From: Agrypnia vestita | Taxonomy: Eukaryota > Arthropoda > Insecta > Trichoptera > Phryganeidae | Assembly: GCA_016648135.1 (NCBI GenBank) | Contig: JADDOH010000307.1 | Location: 124,001-188,000 of the forward strand | Reading direction: 5' to 3' | DNA: 64,000 bases | The notes under the pieces: generated by a model | Seen by the model: only the letters and a program-made list of their open reading frames with translations | The model's database searches: none | What the model was told of the DNA's origin: nothing | Part shown: positions 23,480-33,778 of the stretch, piece by piece | How the letters are laid out: each line of letters begins with the position of its first letter | How positions within the stretch are numbered: the stretch's first letter is position 1 | Position numbers and translations under genes: made by a program

Positions 23480-24380
23480 ACAAAAAGAAATCAAAAAGGA
23501 AACAAGGGTAAGTAAGGCACCGAAGCCACTGCATTCCTATCGCAAATATCGAAATTACATGGTCTTGACTTTTTTATACTATTATTTTATTATATTTAGT
23601 TTTACGTTTAAGTGAATAGTCAATTAAAAAAACAAATGGTTTTCTATTCACGAATTTTCAGCTTCAAAATCCTGCAATCGTTATGTCCCGTAGTTTTTCA
23701 ACAGTGAACGGCTAGGATAATATAATATTCTTGTTTATATATATAATTTTGGCAATAACATCCTTTTACTGGGTGACAAGCCATTAAATTTAAAAAAAAA
23801 AATATATATATAATATAATTTCAATGAAACATTAATGATGTAAAAATAAGTTATAGCCTGATCCTGATGTAAAAATTATTTATACTTTTTGTACGCTACA
23901 TATATCACTCTTGCAATAACGAGGATGATGTAATGAAATTTTTTTAACCATAATAAAACTACACATTCTATTTTTCATTATATTTTACAAGTCTGTTACG
24001 TGTATATCAAAATTTAATAAATATGACAACAGAAGAATCTACATTTTTATCCTATTATCGGTAGGTCAGATTTTTTACTATTCGATAATAATACTATTTT
24101 CTATTTTTTAATAATAGTATGTTTTTTATATTAATATGCGTAATATGCGAGCTCCCAACAAGACTCTTGCTTCTCTTGTAAATCTTTTCACCCACTCGTA
24201 TTAATATTACGATGCTTGAACCAATAAATCCTGTTGTATGTGGTGCCTACTACATGCAGAGAGGAATATAAAAACATTATAATTAAATTCCGTATGATTC
24301 ATGAAATAAGAATTTGCTAAAAAAACAGTAGGTGAAACTCAATTATTATTGCATACTTCAAGTATGATTTTGATGATTTC
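23480..24380. other. AT-rich sequence without recognised gene
   Basis: Nothing supportable seen apart from poly-A/T and AT runs. Confidence 0.4.
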
Positions 24381-24419
24381 AAAAAATGTTAATAAAAAAT
24401 TCACGATTATTGAAACCCT

Positions 24420-24560
24420 TTCGAGACCCCACAGAGACGAAACTGTATTTATATGGGAAAGTAGGTATACAAGTCTTTGGGGTGTACATAGGGCTTACGA
24501 CCTATTGTACGGCTGGCTTAAGTGATCACTTTACACAATGTTACACCATTTCCACCCATG
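24420..24560 (+). repeat. dispersed roughly 170-bp repeat, copy 2
   Basis: Well-preserved copy: CACAGAGACGAAACTG, TATGGGAAAGTAGGTATAC, ATAGGGCTTACGACCTATTG, TACGGCTGGCTTAAGTGATC. The overlapping 83-aa open frame is incidental because other copies have stops in that frame. Confidence 0.7.
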
Positions 24561-24679
24561 ATAAAATACCATGTCTACTAATTTTTGGAAGATGTATATA
24601 TTTAAATTATACGCCATGTTTCACATATGAGTTGTAACGATCCTCAGCGCGGCATTTTAAATACATTAACTTGTGTTAA

Positions 24680-25730
24680 TTAATATAAATATTTTTTTTT
24701 ATTCGTCTCACCTTGGCATAGTGCGCAATTCTCTGTAAATTTTATTTTACTAGATAATAATAAAGAAAATTAAATATACGCACTCGTTATTGTAATGACT
24801 GTCACTCGTTGACTGAAAATAAAACCGATGCCATCGGAAGGGTTAAAATCAATTTGAGTCTTCTCATGGTTTTTGCACACCCATACGATTTTGTTTTTTA
24901 TTTGTCTAATCTTTAATTTGACAATTAAATTATTCTGGGTTCTGTTACACCAAATTAATTTGCATGTCGAAGTATGTATTTTTTAGTCGAGCTTTTTCTA
25001 TTCTGACGTAATGATGAATGCGTCGGCTGAGATAGTAGGTATGTAGGTGTGGAGACCGAGAGCCAAACCGGCGAGTTGAGGAACGGAAGAGGTTGCTTAA
25101 TTTAAACACTTCACCTACAATATTATTACCCATTTTTTATCGGTATCGCAATGGTTTTTTTAAAATTGGGTTTGATTCTTGTCGTCTAAAAAATTAACAT
25201 TTAGAATGATTATTTTTTATGTCCACTGTCTTGGTCAGTCGATTACAGTTTTATCTTTTACGTCGGCAAAGCGTCACCCTTCGCACTTACCAGCCTTTAA
25301 ACCTACTAATTGACATTTCCTAATTTAAATTTTATTTTGGTCGTGGTCAGGCAATATCGCCATCATGTTGTTCAAATCTACAGGTATTCCCTGTGTACCC
25401 GGCAAACATAAAAAATCTATTATATATACAGTCATCACCAATGGTGAAATGACACATGTATGATTTCATAATATTTCTAGTCAATATTAAAATAAAACAA
25501 GATTTAACATTTTTTCATATATGTGACAAATATTTATTAATGACCTTTTTTTACTTATTATCAGATTTTTTAGATTATTTTATGACTACAATTTTTATAT
25601 GTTATTCGTAATCGGTGTCGAGACGGACGAAGTTTACAAGTAAAGTTTGTCATCTGTTATAAGCAAGTATAATGTTAAGTAAGTAATATAATTCAAATTA
25701 TAATAAAAAATGAAATAGCTGTTTACTTTT
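24680..25730. other. AT-rich sequence without recognised gene
   Basis: The short frame at 24945-25133 (minus) is unsupported. No repeats shared with other parts of the window noticed. Confidence 0.4.
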
Positions 25731-25734
25731 ACTA

Positions 25735-26330
25735 TTTGTTATTTATTTATTAATTAACGCCCTATAGGGCTTTTACAACAGATGGGTAAAGTATAAATTA
25801 ATAGAATATATAGTTTAAAGAATAAATAATAACATGTAAACACAATAATGACATATAGTGGATAGAAAATACTTAAAATACAGATACAAATATATAAAGA
25901 TAAATATAATATAAAGTAAAAAGCAAGTCTATAACAAACAGAAGCATAAAAAAACATAATATAATAGAAATTCAAAAACAAAAAAAAGAATAATATATAA
26001 TGAAAAGCAATAGCACAAGCTTTGAAAGTCGTAATATAATAAAAAATTTACATACAAATACAAATCAATTATTTAAATACTAGTAATCTTTCAATACACC
26101 TTTTAATACATGTTTGAATAATATACAGTTATGGGTAAAGACGTCAAGTTGCTCGTATCTGTTTGCTAGTCTAGGAAGCCTTTGCAGTGGGGAATCAAAG
26201 AAGTAGTTAGTAACTGCAGTTTCCACGGCGAAACCTGCATGACTTCTAGTTATGCGAGACGGAACACGCAAGCAGATACGTTCTAGTAGTTGAGGGCAGT
26301 CTCTTACGGTTTTCTTAAGAGCATTATCTT
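25735..26330 (-). mobile_element. Jockey-like non-LTR element, 3' end
   Basis: Minus strand encodes ERICLRVPSRITRSHAGFAV, then TNYFFDSPLQRLPRLANRY and LDVFTHNCILFKHVLK, the characteristic C-terminal end of Jockey/CR1-group polymerases, with a stop at about 26080. The remaining approximately 345 bp to an AATAAATAA-rich end at 25735 is its AT-rich 3' UTR. The 5' part is replaced by another non-LTR fragment at 26331. Confidence 0.65.
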
Positions 26331-27218
26331 CTTTTTCTTCTTCTATCCCGTTTCTATTTGGTCGGGGTCCCTGCACCGCATAAAAGTTTCCAAATTTTCC
26401 TATCTTGGGTTTCGTTCTCCACGTCAGCCCAATTTAGTTGCTAACTCGCTTCGCAGCAGTCCTCCAAATATTTCCGCCAGCTCTTCCTAGGACGGCCCAT
26501 TGGTCTTCTGCCTTCTGGTCTTGCTTGGAATATCCGCTTTGGCAATCTATCTGCCGGCATCTGCAAGATATATCCCAGCCACTTTATCTATGATTTCTCG
26601 ATAAACGTCAATAAGGATTCTACTTCGAGACATTATGTTATTTGAGTTTTTCTGATTCTATCCCTTCTGGTAAACTCCTACTATTCCTTGTAGAAATCTC
26701 ATCTCAGCGGCCCGTAGCCTTGAGTGGGTTCTTTCGATTAGATCCAGTGCTCGTGGCCGTACACTAGGATTGGCCTGAAAACTCATTTGTATACCACCAA
26801 CTTTGCTTGCTGGCTGAGCTCCGCTTTTCTAAATACGGGATAATACAAGGATCGTGCTACCTAGCTTTCTATCTTCCTCCATCCATCCATCCAATTCACT
26901 TTCTTGCTTTGCAACCTGAGATGTTATTTTACACCGAGGTATTTGAAACTGTTGATATTTTAGACGCCTTTCTGGCACGTGATGTTACATTGATCTTTAC
27001 TTCTGCTAATCTTCGTCAAATTTGTCGACGACTGTTTGTAACTCCTCTGGTGATTTTGTCAGCAAGGTGACGTCACCTGCAAATAATAGTTTTCCCACCT
27101 GCACTTCCCCGATGTTCACCCCATTATGAGTAATGCTGTTTCGACCGATCTTGTCCATAAATACTGTGAATAAGATAGGATTTTGATAGTAATATGAATA
27201 AATAAAGAACATTATCAT
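26331..27218 (-). pseudogene. reverse-transcriptase fragment with broken catalytic motif
   Basis: Minus strand: GVNIGEVQVGKLLFAGDVTL followed by LLTKSPEELQTVVDKF is the RT palm domain. The universal (F/Y)xDD box reads FAGD, so one catalytic Asp is lost. Downstream, decayed frames give INSFKYLGV, KLVVYK...LVYGHE and, near 26420, DRKIWKLLCGAGTP ending in a GAAGAAG-rich tail. Stops and frameshifts are frequent. It abuts the Jockey-like tail at 26330, giving a chimeric 98-aa open frame across the junction. Confidence 0.7.
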
Positions 27219-27219
27219 C

Positions 27220-27535
27220 CTATAAAAAGGTCCAACGACTTTGTGGACTCGGAAATAAACTTTTATTTTGCTTTTCAGAATTGAGTTAATTGTTTAAGGT
27301 TTCGGAAACTTCCTTTTCCTTCTTCATATGACTCACGAAACATGTAGTAAAGATATTCTCAAATAAATGTGGTGAAAAAAAACTTGAAAAATAGTGTGAT
27401 GATAATTTAGTTAGTTGGTTAGAGAATATTGATTTTTGTATTAATTCATGTTTTTCTTTTTATATTCCCAAAACTCAACCCTTCAGGAATATATGAATGA
27501 ATTGTAATGTATTAAGCCTAATACGTGATTGCTAT
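27220..27535. other. AT-rich sequence without recognised gene
   Basis: Nothing supportable seen. Confidence 0.4.
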
Positions 27536-27537
27536 AT

Positions 27538-27645
27538 CAAACATAATAATTTCGTTGTGTGTCCGTCTGTCCGTCCGACTGTCTGTCTGTCCCCGTAACT
27601 TCGTGTAACGTTCGTAATTTCGTTAGAATTCACGGCTAAAAAAGA
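27538..27645 (-). mobile_element. SINE-like repeat, copy c (tail half)
   Basis: Minus-strand tail half of the family at 9263: CGAAATTACGAACG, ACGAAGTTACGGGGACAG, GACGGACAGACGGAC, AACGAAATTATTATGTTTG. The tRNA-like head is missing. Confidence 0.6.
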
Positions 27646-27649
27646 TTTT

Positions 27650-28985
27650 TTCCACTTTACGATTAAATATATTTTAGTGTTTTATCGTCTATCACTTCGT
27701 TGTTGTCGTACAGAAATCGTTGAAATTATTACCATACACAGACCTAACAGATCGCTTAGTAAGTACAGTTAAAGAAATAAAAAAATCATCAGTGAGACGT
27801 GAAACGAAAAACGATCTGCAGAAGGTTGCACGGGGGACAATAAAGGCATTCCCGGAATTCCCCGCGACATTGAAGATTTACAAGATCGCATTTCGCCAAC
27901 GACCCTTGTGACGTGTCGTCCAGGACCGGTTTGTCAATTGTCGCCTCAAGTGGCTCACGAAGACGCAACCTCGAGCCTGCGTCAGGTATAATAAATAGGC
28001 AATATTGCGGTAATACTTTGGTGGACTATGTGTCATTCCGTTCTTCCAAAATCGTCCATATTTTTATAAAATATTAAATCAAATAATCATTAAACTTTAA
28101 TTGACATATAATATATAGGAAATGTACGTATGTATATACATGTATTTTGTATTTCTAGCGAGTCTGTATTTTCACTAATAGAAATATATTTTACCCGGTC
28201 TGGCAGTGAAAACAAGTCAATCAATGATTTACAGATTCACTGCGCAATATCGGTGAAACTATACTTTTTCAACAAATGCACCGATTTCGAGAAGCTTAGG
28301 TTAGGTTAGGTTAATAATGTCCAGTATGTAATGTTGAAATATACAAAAGAAATAAATAATGCAGGAAGAACCTTTTTCACGCATAACTTATACCTTAAAT
28401 TGTTATTCTAAGATGTCATTCTCAATCAGGAAATGGACATGTGTCATGATCTGTCAAATTTAATTTTAATGGTAGTTTGAAAAACAATATAATTTCACTT
28501 GTAAGATATCAGTTAAAATATTTATCATCAGTAGTAAAATGTTTTATCGACGTTACTCTACAAAGCCAGGCGTACGCGCCAGGTATCATATAATATATAA
28601 ACTTAATTTCTGTCAGACTATAATTTGTCCTAATTTTTAATTATCCCTTTGTAGACAAAATCCAATAATTGTGTTCTCAGAACATACATATAAAAAATAT
28701 TGTAAAAAATATACTTACTCGTCTGGGAGCTAAAAATTTAAAATTATAATTCAATAATTAAGTTAGGAACATAATTTGGAAGAATTTCATATTATATACA
28801 TTAAAAAAAAATTGCTTAATATTTCACTTAAAAATATAGAGTTATCATTACCAGCGGAGAAATCTATGTATACTATGTTATGGGAAGGACCATAGAGGTC
28901 TCTAGCATAGTCCCTTCAAATATTTGAAAGAATACAGATTAAGAACATATATATATAACTTTCAAAAAAAATCTGATAATGTGTG
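27650..28985. other. sequence without recognised gene
   Basis: A basic 63-aa frame at 27720-27911 in a less AT-rich stretch (27700-27990) is not recognised and could be a transposase remnant or host sequence. The rest is AT-rich. Confidence 0.3.
28296..28313 (+). repeat. interstitial insect telomere-type repeat (TTAGG)3
   Basis: Three uninterrupted TTAGG units followed by TTA. The insect telomere unit is TTAGG, but so short a run can arise by chance or by break repair. Confidence 0.7.
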
Positions 28986-28989
28986 GGTG

Positions 28990-29150
28990 TTCTTGCGGTG
29001 GAATTGGTGAAGGTTGAAAATGTGTAAAGTGACAACTTAAGCCAGCTTATATGGGACATTAGCCCTGTGGCCACCCTGTAAAGATTTCCGTACACGTTTC
29101 CCATATATGCATATATTTTGCTTCGTCTCTGTGAACCTTCTATAATTTAT
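28990..29150 (-). repeat. dispersed roughly 170-bp repeat, copy 3
   Basis: Reverse copy: GGTGGAATTGGTGAAGGTTG, AACTTAAGCCAGC, CATATATTTTGCTTCGTCTC. Diverged in the middle. Confidence 0.6.
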
Positions 29151-29159
29151 CTTAATTAA

Positions 29160-29890
29160 TCATTTATAAACATTTAGTTCATAGGTTTATAACTGCATTT
29201 TTTTCCATTGCATGCCTTATTTTGACAATTAGAATAAAGTTTGCACGTTAATTTATAACTTACAAAAATGTAAAAATCGCGCTGTAACAATTTATTGATA
29301 TTCCTTGCGAAAATATTAAAAATCTAACAGTTAAAATCTTTAGAATTTTTTTATTGCTCTAATATATTTGATGCCCAAGTGTATATGTATGCCTGACAAT
29401 AATTATATATCAAAACCACGACGTTGACTAACATCTTGGCGCCTAGACATGACGTCACGAGCTCGAACGATTTTTAAAAGACTTTAATTAAAATATAATA
29501 TCAAAAGGTGATACTGAGAGTTGACAGAAAAAGCGTCGTCGCGTTAAATGTACATTAGTTATATGAGATCAAATGTGTTTGATTTTTAATGGTCGGTAGC
29601 CACGATTATAATTTTGGTCTTTAAATTTGGATAATTTATGCTAAGCAACCGGTCCTTACCCGGCGTTGCCCGGGGTCAAGTTGAGTTATAATTTATAATA
29701 GGGGCTTAAAGGGATTATTGGTGAGTGTCATTGTTTTTCGCCCTTAATAATAACGACGTGTGCAAAATTTAGTCGAGGCAGAGAGGATGAGGTGTCCGGA
29801 GTGGGATGAGGTATCAATACTTTGCTCCCAGAGTGCAATTGAGCAAAATGTGGAACGGATTGAATGCCATGCGTATGTAATATATTACAG
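29160..29890. other. sequence without recognised gene
   Basis: Contains the short palindromic motif CCCGGCGTTGCCCGGG near 29660, which I recall as common in arthropod repeats. From about 29770 the sequence already resembles the repeated region that follows. Confidence 0.35.
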
Positions 29891-29896
29891 GTTCAT

Positions 29897-30208
29897 TTAC
29901 TTTAGATGCAGGATACAGGGTGGACAGAGGAAGGGAAACGTATCAATATACTTTAGATGCAGGATACAGGGTGGACAGAGGAAGGGAAACGTATCAATAT
30001 ACTTTAGATGCAGGATACAGGGTGGACAGAGGAAGGGAAACGTATCAATATACTTTAGATGCAGGATACAGGGTGGACAGAGGAAGGGAAACGTATCAAT
30101 ATACTTAAGATGCAGGATACAGGGTGGACAGAGGAAGGGAAACGTATCAATATACTTTAGATGCAGGATACGCGGTGGACAGGGAAAGGGAAACGTATCA
30201 ATATACGC
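29897..30208 (+). repeat. 51-bp minisatellite, about 6 units
   Basis: Units start ACTTTAGATGCAGGATACAG at 29899, 29950, 30001, 30052, 30103 and 30154. The first four are practically identical; the fifth has AAGATG and the sixth ACGCGG/GGGAAAGG changes. Because 51 is divisible by three, a 17-residue repeat stays open in more than one frame, producing long spurious open frames. Near-identity of units indicates recent expansion. Confidence 0.9.
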
Positions 30209-30468
30209 CGGATTATAAAGAGTAATTATGCAAAACTTTGATGGTGTTTAATGTAAAAGGCTGTGGCCTTCGTAGTTTTATAGGCATAACACTGACTTAT
30301 AGTACTAAGGATTCGGGTTTCGATTCCCGAAGAGGTTACAGTGCATCTAAGTGATTTGCTTATATTTTTCGCTAATATCATTGTTACGTAGTAATTTAGC
30401 CTCTTAATTAAAATAAACCTCTTAATTAAATAAATGTTAGAATAATTAATGGAAATTTAGTTTGTGTC

Positions 30469-30508
30469 CGTCCTGATGAAGATACAGTAGTATCGAAACC
30501 GGTAGACG
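30469..30508 (+). ncRNA. hammerhead ribozyme-like motif 2
   Basis: Stem I CGTC (30469-30472) pairs with GACG (30505-30508). Core CTGATGA 30473-30479, one extra A, stem II GATAC/GTATC with loop AGTA, GAAA, self-complementary ACCGGT 30498-30503, cleavage-site A. Compared with 3814, stems I and II have different bases but keep pairing. Downstream AGTGGTTAGTTAATACAAAG resembles the sequence after the other motifs. Confidence 0.75.
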
Positions 30509-30569
30509 TAGACTTATTAGTTAAGTGGTTAGTTAATACAAAGTTTTTTAATTAATTAAAATTAATAAA

Positions 30570-30985
30570 ATACACTCATTTATGACCTGTGGAGGGATGT
30601 ATGAACCAGGGGAATACGGGATGATATTTATGTTTTGCACAGGATCCTACAAAGTAAATATGTGTAATTTGTTTTGTATCGGCAAAATAGGATGGAATTG
30701 TTCAGATACCAGATAAAGATTCAAATATATAAATAGAGAAAAGAGGATGGCATATTTATTTTGTATGGGGTCCTAAAGATAAACTTTGTAGAATTTGGTC
30801 TGTATCAGCAATCGGTATACAATTATACAGGTAACATATAGTGATTTATTTATAATGATAGAGTAGAGGGAAGTGTCAATTTTTTTATACAGGATCCTAA
30901 AGAAAAATTTGAATACTTTGATTTACATCGACAAAAGGGTATGGGATTGTACAGAGGGTGAGGAGGACAAGTGTGTCGAATCGCC
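30570..30985 (+). repeat. degenerate tandem repeat of about 120-130 bp
   Basis: Three diverged units, each with a GG(A/G)TCCTA(C/A)A(A/G) segment (about 30643, 30769, 30893), then TGTATC.GCAA / ACATCGACAA, then GG(A/T)AT.G(A/T)ATTGTACAG. A related stretch lies at 38745-38935. Possibly an old satellite, or the internal repeats of a retroelement. Confidence 0.5.
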
Positions 30986-31079
30986 CAGAAAACGAATTGA
31001 TTACTTACTATATATAAAGACACACATTTATTTTTGAAAAGACTTAAATTATTTTAATCTACTAAAATACTGAGAGAAA

Positions 31080-31720
31080 ACCAACCATTATGAAGTCTGA
31101 TTTATTGAAGTGATTATGTCACATCCACGAAACATCCTGCGTTTTATCGCCGCTCGTAATCATTCCGTTTGTGAGTTAAGCGAACGATTTGATTAGATAA
31201 TGCGAGTGCTTGATTGAATTCTCCCATTAAGCCACGCCTAATTAATTTTAATTAATTTGTCCCCAATTATTAGATACATCATCTCATTACCGAGAACATC
31301 CGAATGCTGTTTTATCGGCGGGGTAATTTACAAATGTGAAAAATTCCCAATTAATATTATGGCATGTTTCATTGGCGTAATTAATTTAATGTATACAAGG
31401 AGTGAACGATTTGATTGGATACCGGCCGCCATTAAATATTTTAACTTTTCCAATAATAAAAATGACATTTATTATTTCGGAAAAAAATCGGCATGCATTT
31501 GTTGTGTAATCTCGTACATAAATATTCATCGCCATAAAAATTGTACCGTAATTATTATCGAAATGTTATTAATTATTTTTATCCAATCAGGCTTTTGCGG
31601 TTCCATAATAAATAATGCAACGTTTCCCATACATAACAAACCTTTTTATTCTAATCTAAATGCCTGTTTATCATCGTTACACAAAAGAATTTCAGGAAAT
31701 GTTATTTTTCGTGAATAGTT
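31080..31720. other. candidate conserved non-coding (developmental enhancer-like) sequence
   Basis: 640 bp free of any repeat seen elsewhere, with many homeodomain-type cores (TTAATTAATTTTAATTAATT, TAATTA, CCAATTA) and steady, mixed composition. A 153-aa open frame (31257-31718) runs through most of it but its translation is dominated by Ile/Asn/Tyr/Cys with no domain, start context or splice sites, so I do not call it a gene. This texture is typical of insect ultraconserved regulatory DNA; the call is inference. Confidence 0.35.
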
Positions 31721-32160
31721 TTTTGCAAGCTGCGCTATACAGTAGGGTGGGCCAAAACATTTTTTTTCTACTTTAAGGGGCACAGCAATAATACAATGGT
31801 GCTAAATGGACTCAGAATAACATGTGTTGAATATTATTACATTTTGATAAGTTTATTTGCCTCCGGATTGAAATCGATAATTTTTTTTGAGGTAAGTTTC
31901 AATTATGGTTTCAATCAGTAATCATTGCTTTCTTCGTAAATTGACAATTCTCAGATGTAAGGCTGTAGTAACATTATCGAGGCAAAAATTTAAGAAATAT
32001 GGTCAAGAGTTTCCGTTTGTACTGTCAAACATTATGTTGCTGAAAGATTTTTGATTTTATTTGAAATCTATATATTAATTACCGTAACCAATGTCGTACG
32101 TTTCTGCATTTGGATGATGATTTTTATTTGTATACAATAATTTTGCCGCGGTTTCCATTG

Positions 32161-32233
32161 GGTTGTGTGGCACAGCGGATGAACGTCTGACCGCGGATCA
32201 GAAGGTGCCGCGTTCGAATCCTGGCAGGAGCGA
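32161..32233 (+). pseudogene. tRNA-Arg-like sequence inside transposon
   Basis: 73 nt with clear similarity to tRNA-Arg: D-arm GTGGCACAGCGGATGAACG, anticodon stem TCTGA/TCAGA around loop CCGCGGA (GCG at the anticodon positions, but C instead of the invariant T33), and T-loop TTCGAAT. The acceptor ends (GGTTGTG and GGAGCGA) do not pair and the T stem has mismatches. A decayed tRNA or tRNA-derived SINE head captured by the element; not a working tRNA. Confidence 0.7.
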
Positions 32234-32514
32234 ATTTTTTTTTACGGTCGAGAATATTTTTTTTGTTGAAATTTTAATTACATTTTTGGTTTTGAACATT
32301 AATTTATTATATTAATTTTTTTATGTAATAAACCAAATTAAACAAAGATTATTTTTTTATAATGTTGTATAAAAGTAATCAACACTGCGAGAAGAGAAGG
32401 TAGTAGGTACCTACCTATCGAACTATGGTTTATTCCGCTCTGACTTATTAATCGGTTAGAAATTTTGAATAAATACTTTGTCTTAATTATATCTAAACTA
32501 CCCGTAATTAAAAG

Positions 32515-32775
32515 TGGAAATTTACCAGATACAATTGACCGCGAAGCGGCTGACGTAGGCATAGGTAAACAATTGTGTTTGCTGCACAGCAAACACACTT
32601 GGCCGCGAAGCGGCCACAATAGCAAAAATGGAAGTTTACCAGATACAATTGGCCGCGAAGCGGCTGACGTAGGCATAGGTAAACAATTGTGTTTACTGCA
32701 CAGCAAACACAATTGGCCGCGAAGCGGCCACAATAGCCGCCCGCAGGGCCTAGCAGTAAGCAATCGGCGAAGCTG
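32515..32775. repeat. 114-bp tandem repeat of GCGAAGC-tipped palindromes
   Basis: Two 114-bp units (TTTACCAGATACAATTG at 32521 and 32635) plus a partial third motif. GCGAAGC occurs five times: 32541, 32605, 32655, 32719 and 32767, with alternating spacing 64, 50, 64, 48. Each is the apex of an inverted repeat (GGCCGCGAAGCGGCC, GCAATCGGCGAAGCTGATTGC). Between them lies another hairpin, GTGTTTGCTG CA CAGCAAACAC (32575-32596; repeated with one mismatch at 32689). d(GCGAAGC) is known as an exceptionally stable DNA mini-hairpin, so single-stranded DNA here would fold strongly. Confidence 0.85.
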
Positions 32776-33089
32776 ATTGCTTTCCTGCTAGTATTATGAT
32801 AATTATAATATAAATGTAATTTTTGTAAACATTTTCTTGTAATAAGCAAATTTAACTAATAAAATTTTATTGGCTTTACACATTTTTAACTTTGTCCTGA
32901 CGGCTCATAATTTTTTTTCTAAAAATGTATTCTCTGTAGTCGATCCGGAGGCGGAAGATGATATCTTATTATAATAAAACATTAAACGTAGCGTAAAAAC
33001 ATAATTTGGCATTCTTTCCTTGGTGTGCCAGACAGAAATCAGAAAAAAAAATTCACGCAACGGTGGCCCACCCTACTGTACAGTCAGCA

Positions 33090-33445
33090 CCGAGTCACGC
33101 TTATAACTTTTGCTCATTGCATTTTCATGGAGAGAAAATTTAACTAACCGACATGTATTGATATTTCTTGCTGCTCGCATTAGATTATAAAATGTCACAT
33201 GTACTTTGTTTTATGTATTTGTTGTATGTTATATTTGTGTTTTTCAGTGTACATGTATCGAGTGTCGCGTTTTGTTATACTTTGTGTCCGGTTTCATATT
33301 TCTTTTAAACACTTTTGTTGGTCACACTATGGACTTTGTGCATTCATATTTTGTAGCATACTGTACTGTACTGTAGCATTTCTTGCATATATGCAATATG
33401 TAATTCCCACTTAATGGATAAAAATTTTGTTCCAATTGTCATTTT
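33090..33445. other. sequence without recognised gene
   Basis: A hydrophobic 71-aa frame (33199-33414) is rich in Cys/Phe/Tyr and not recognised. No splice or promoter support. Confidence 0.3.
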
Positions 33446-33449
33446 TCCC

Positions 33450-33665
33450 TGGGCCTTAGAGGCAGAGGAGAGGTTTTGTGTGGACGCCTCCCCATCCCAC
33501 TTGCATTACCATGAGTGTCAGCAGGGGTGAGTACGACCACTATAGCATTTAAAAAATGCCGAACATGGGTGGCAAAAGTGTAGGGCCGATATCGGAGATA
33601 TTGTTCATACAACGGCACTGGGTATGCGGTGGGTCCCTCTTCTGCTTACACGATATAAATATTAT
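33450..33665 (-). repeat. dispersed repeat, inverted partner of 22940-23230
   Basis: In reverse complement shows ATCGGCCCTACACTTTTGCC, CGGCATTTTTTAAATGCTA and GTCCACACAAAACC, matching 22940-23230. Non-coding. Confidence 0.5.
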
Positions 33666-33778
33666 GGAATTTATTCTTGATATTTACACCGGAAGTATAT
33701 TGGCAGATTTTATTAGAAAAACGTAAGAAAATAAACACGAACATGAATGTTTCGCAAGAAGGTGGCATAAGACAAACG

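Larger units (their letters stand above)
31740..33078. mobile_element. 1.34-kb non-autonomous DNA transposon, CAGTAGGGTGGGCCA TIRs, TA TSD
   Basis: Perfect 15-bp TIRs CAGTAGGGTGGGCCA (31740-31754) and TGGCCCACCCTACTG (33064-33078), flanked on both sides by TA. CAGT termini plus TA duplication fit the Tc1/mariner/pogo group. The interior is non-coding: a tRNA-Arg-like segment (32161-32233) and an array of palindromes (32515-32775). The open frames of 103-141 aa inside merely translate the tandem array. Perfect TIRs and target site suggest a relatively young insertion. Confidence 0.8.

Noticed and set aside
28296..28313. Telomere or telomere-associated region
   Set aside because: Only three TTAGG units; far too short for telomeric sequence.
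29760..30218. 152-aa open frame with 17-residue repeats
   Set aside because: It is the translation of the 51-bp minisatellite; another frame is open as well, and no start context or domain supports a gene.
31257..31718. 153-aa open frame as a gene
   Set aside because: Composition typical of translated AT-rich conserved non-coding DNA, no domain, no splice or promoter signals.
32161..32233. Functional tRNA-Arg gene
   Set aside because: Acceptor stem does not pair, T stem has mismatches and position 33 is C, so it is a pseudo-tRNA.
32338..32849. Open frames of 103-141 aa with repeated Cys/Pro segments
   Set aside because: They translate the 114-bp palindromic tandem array inside the transposon on both strands.
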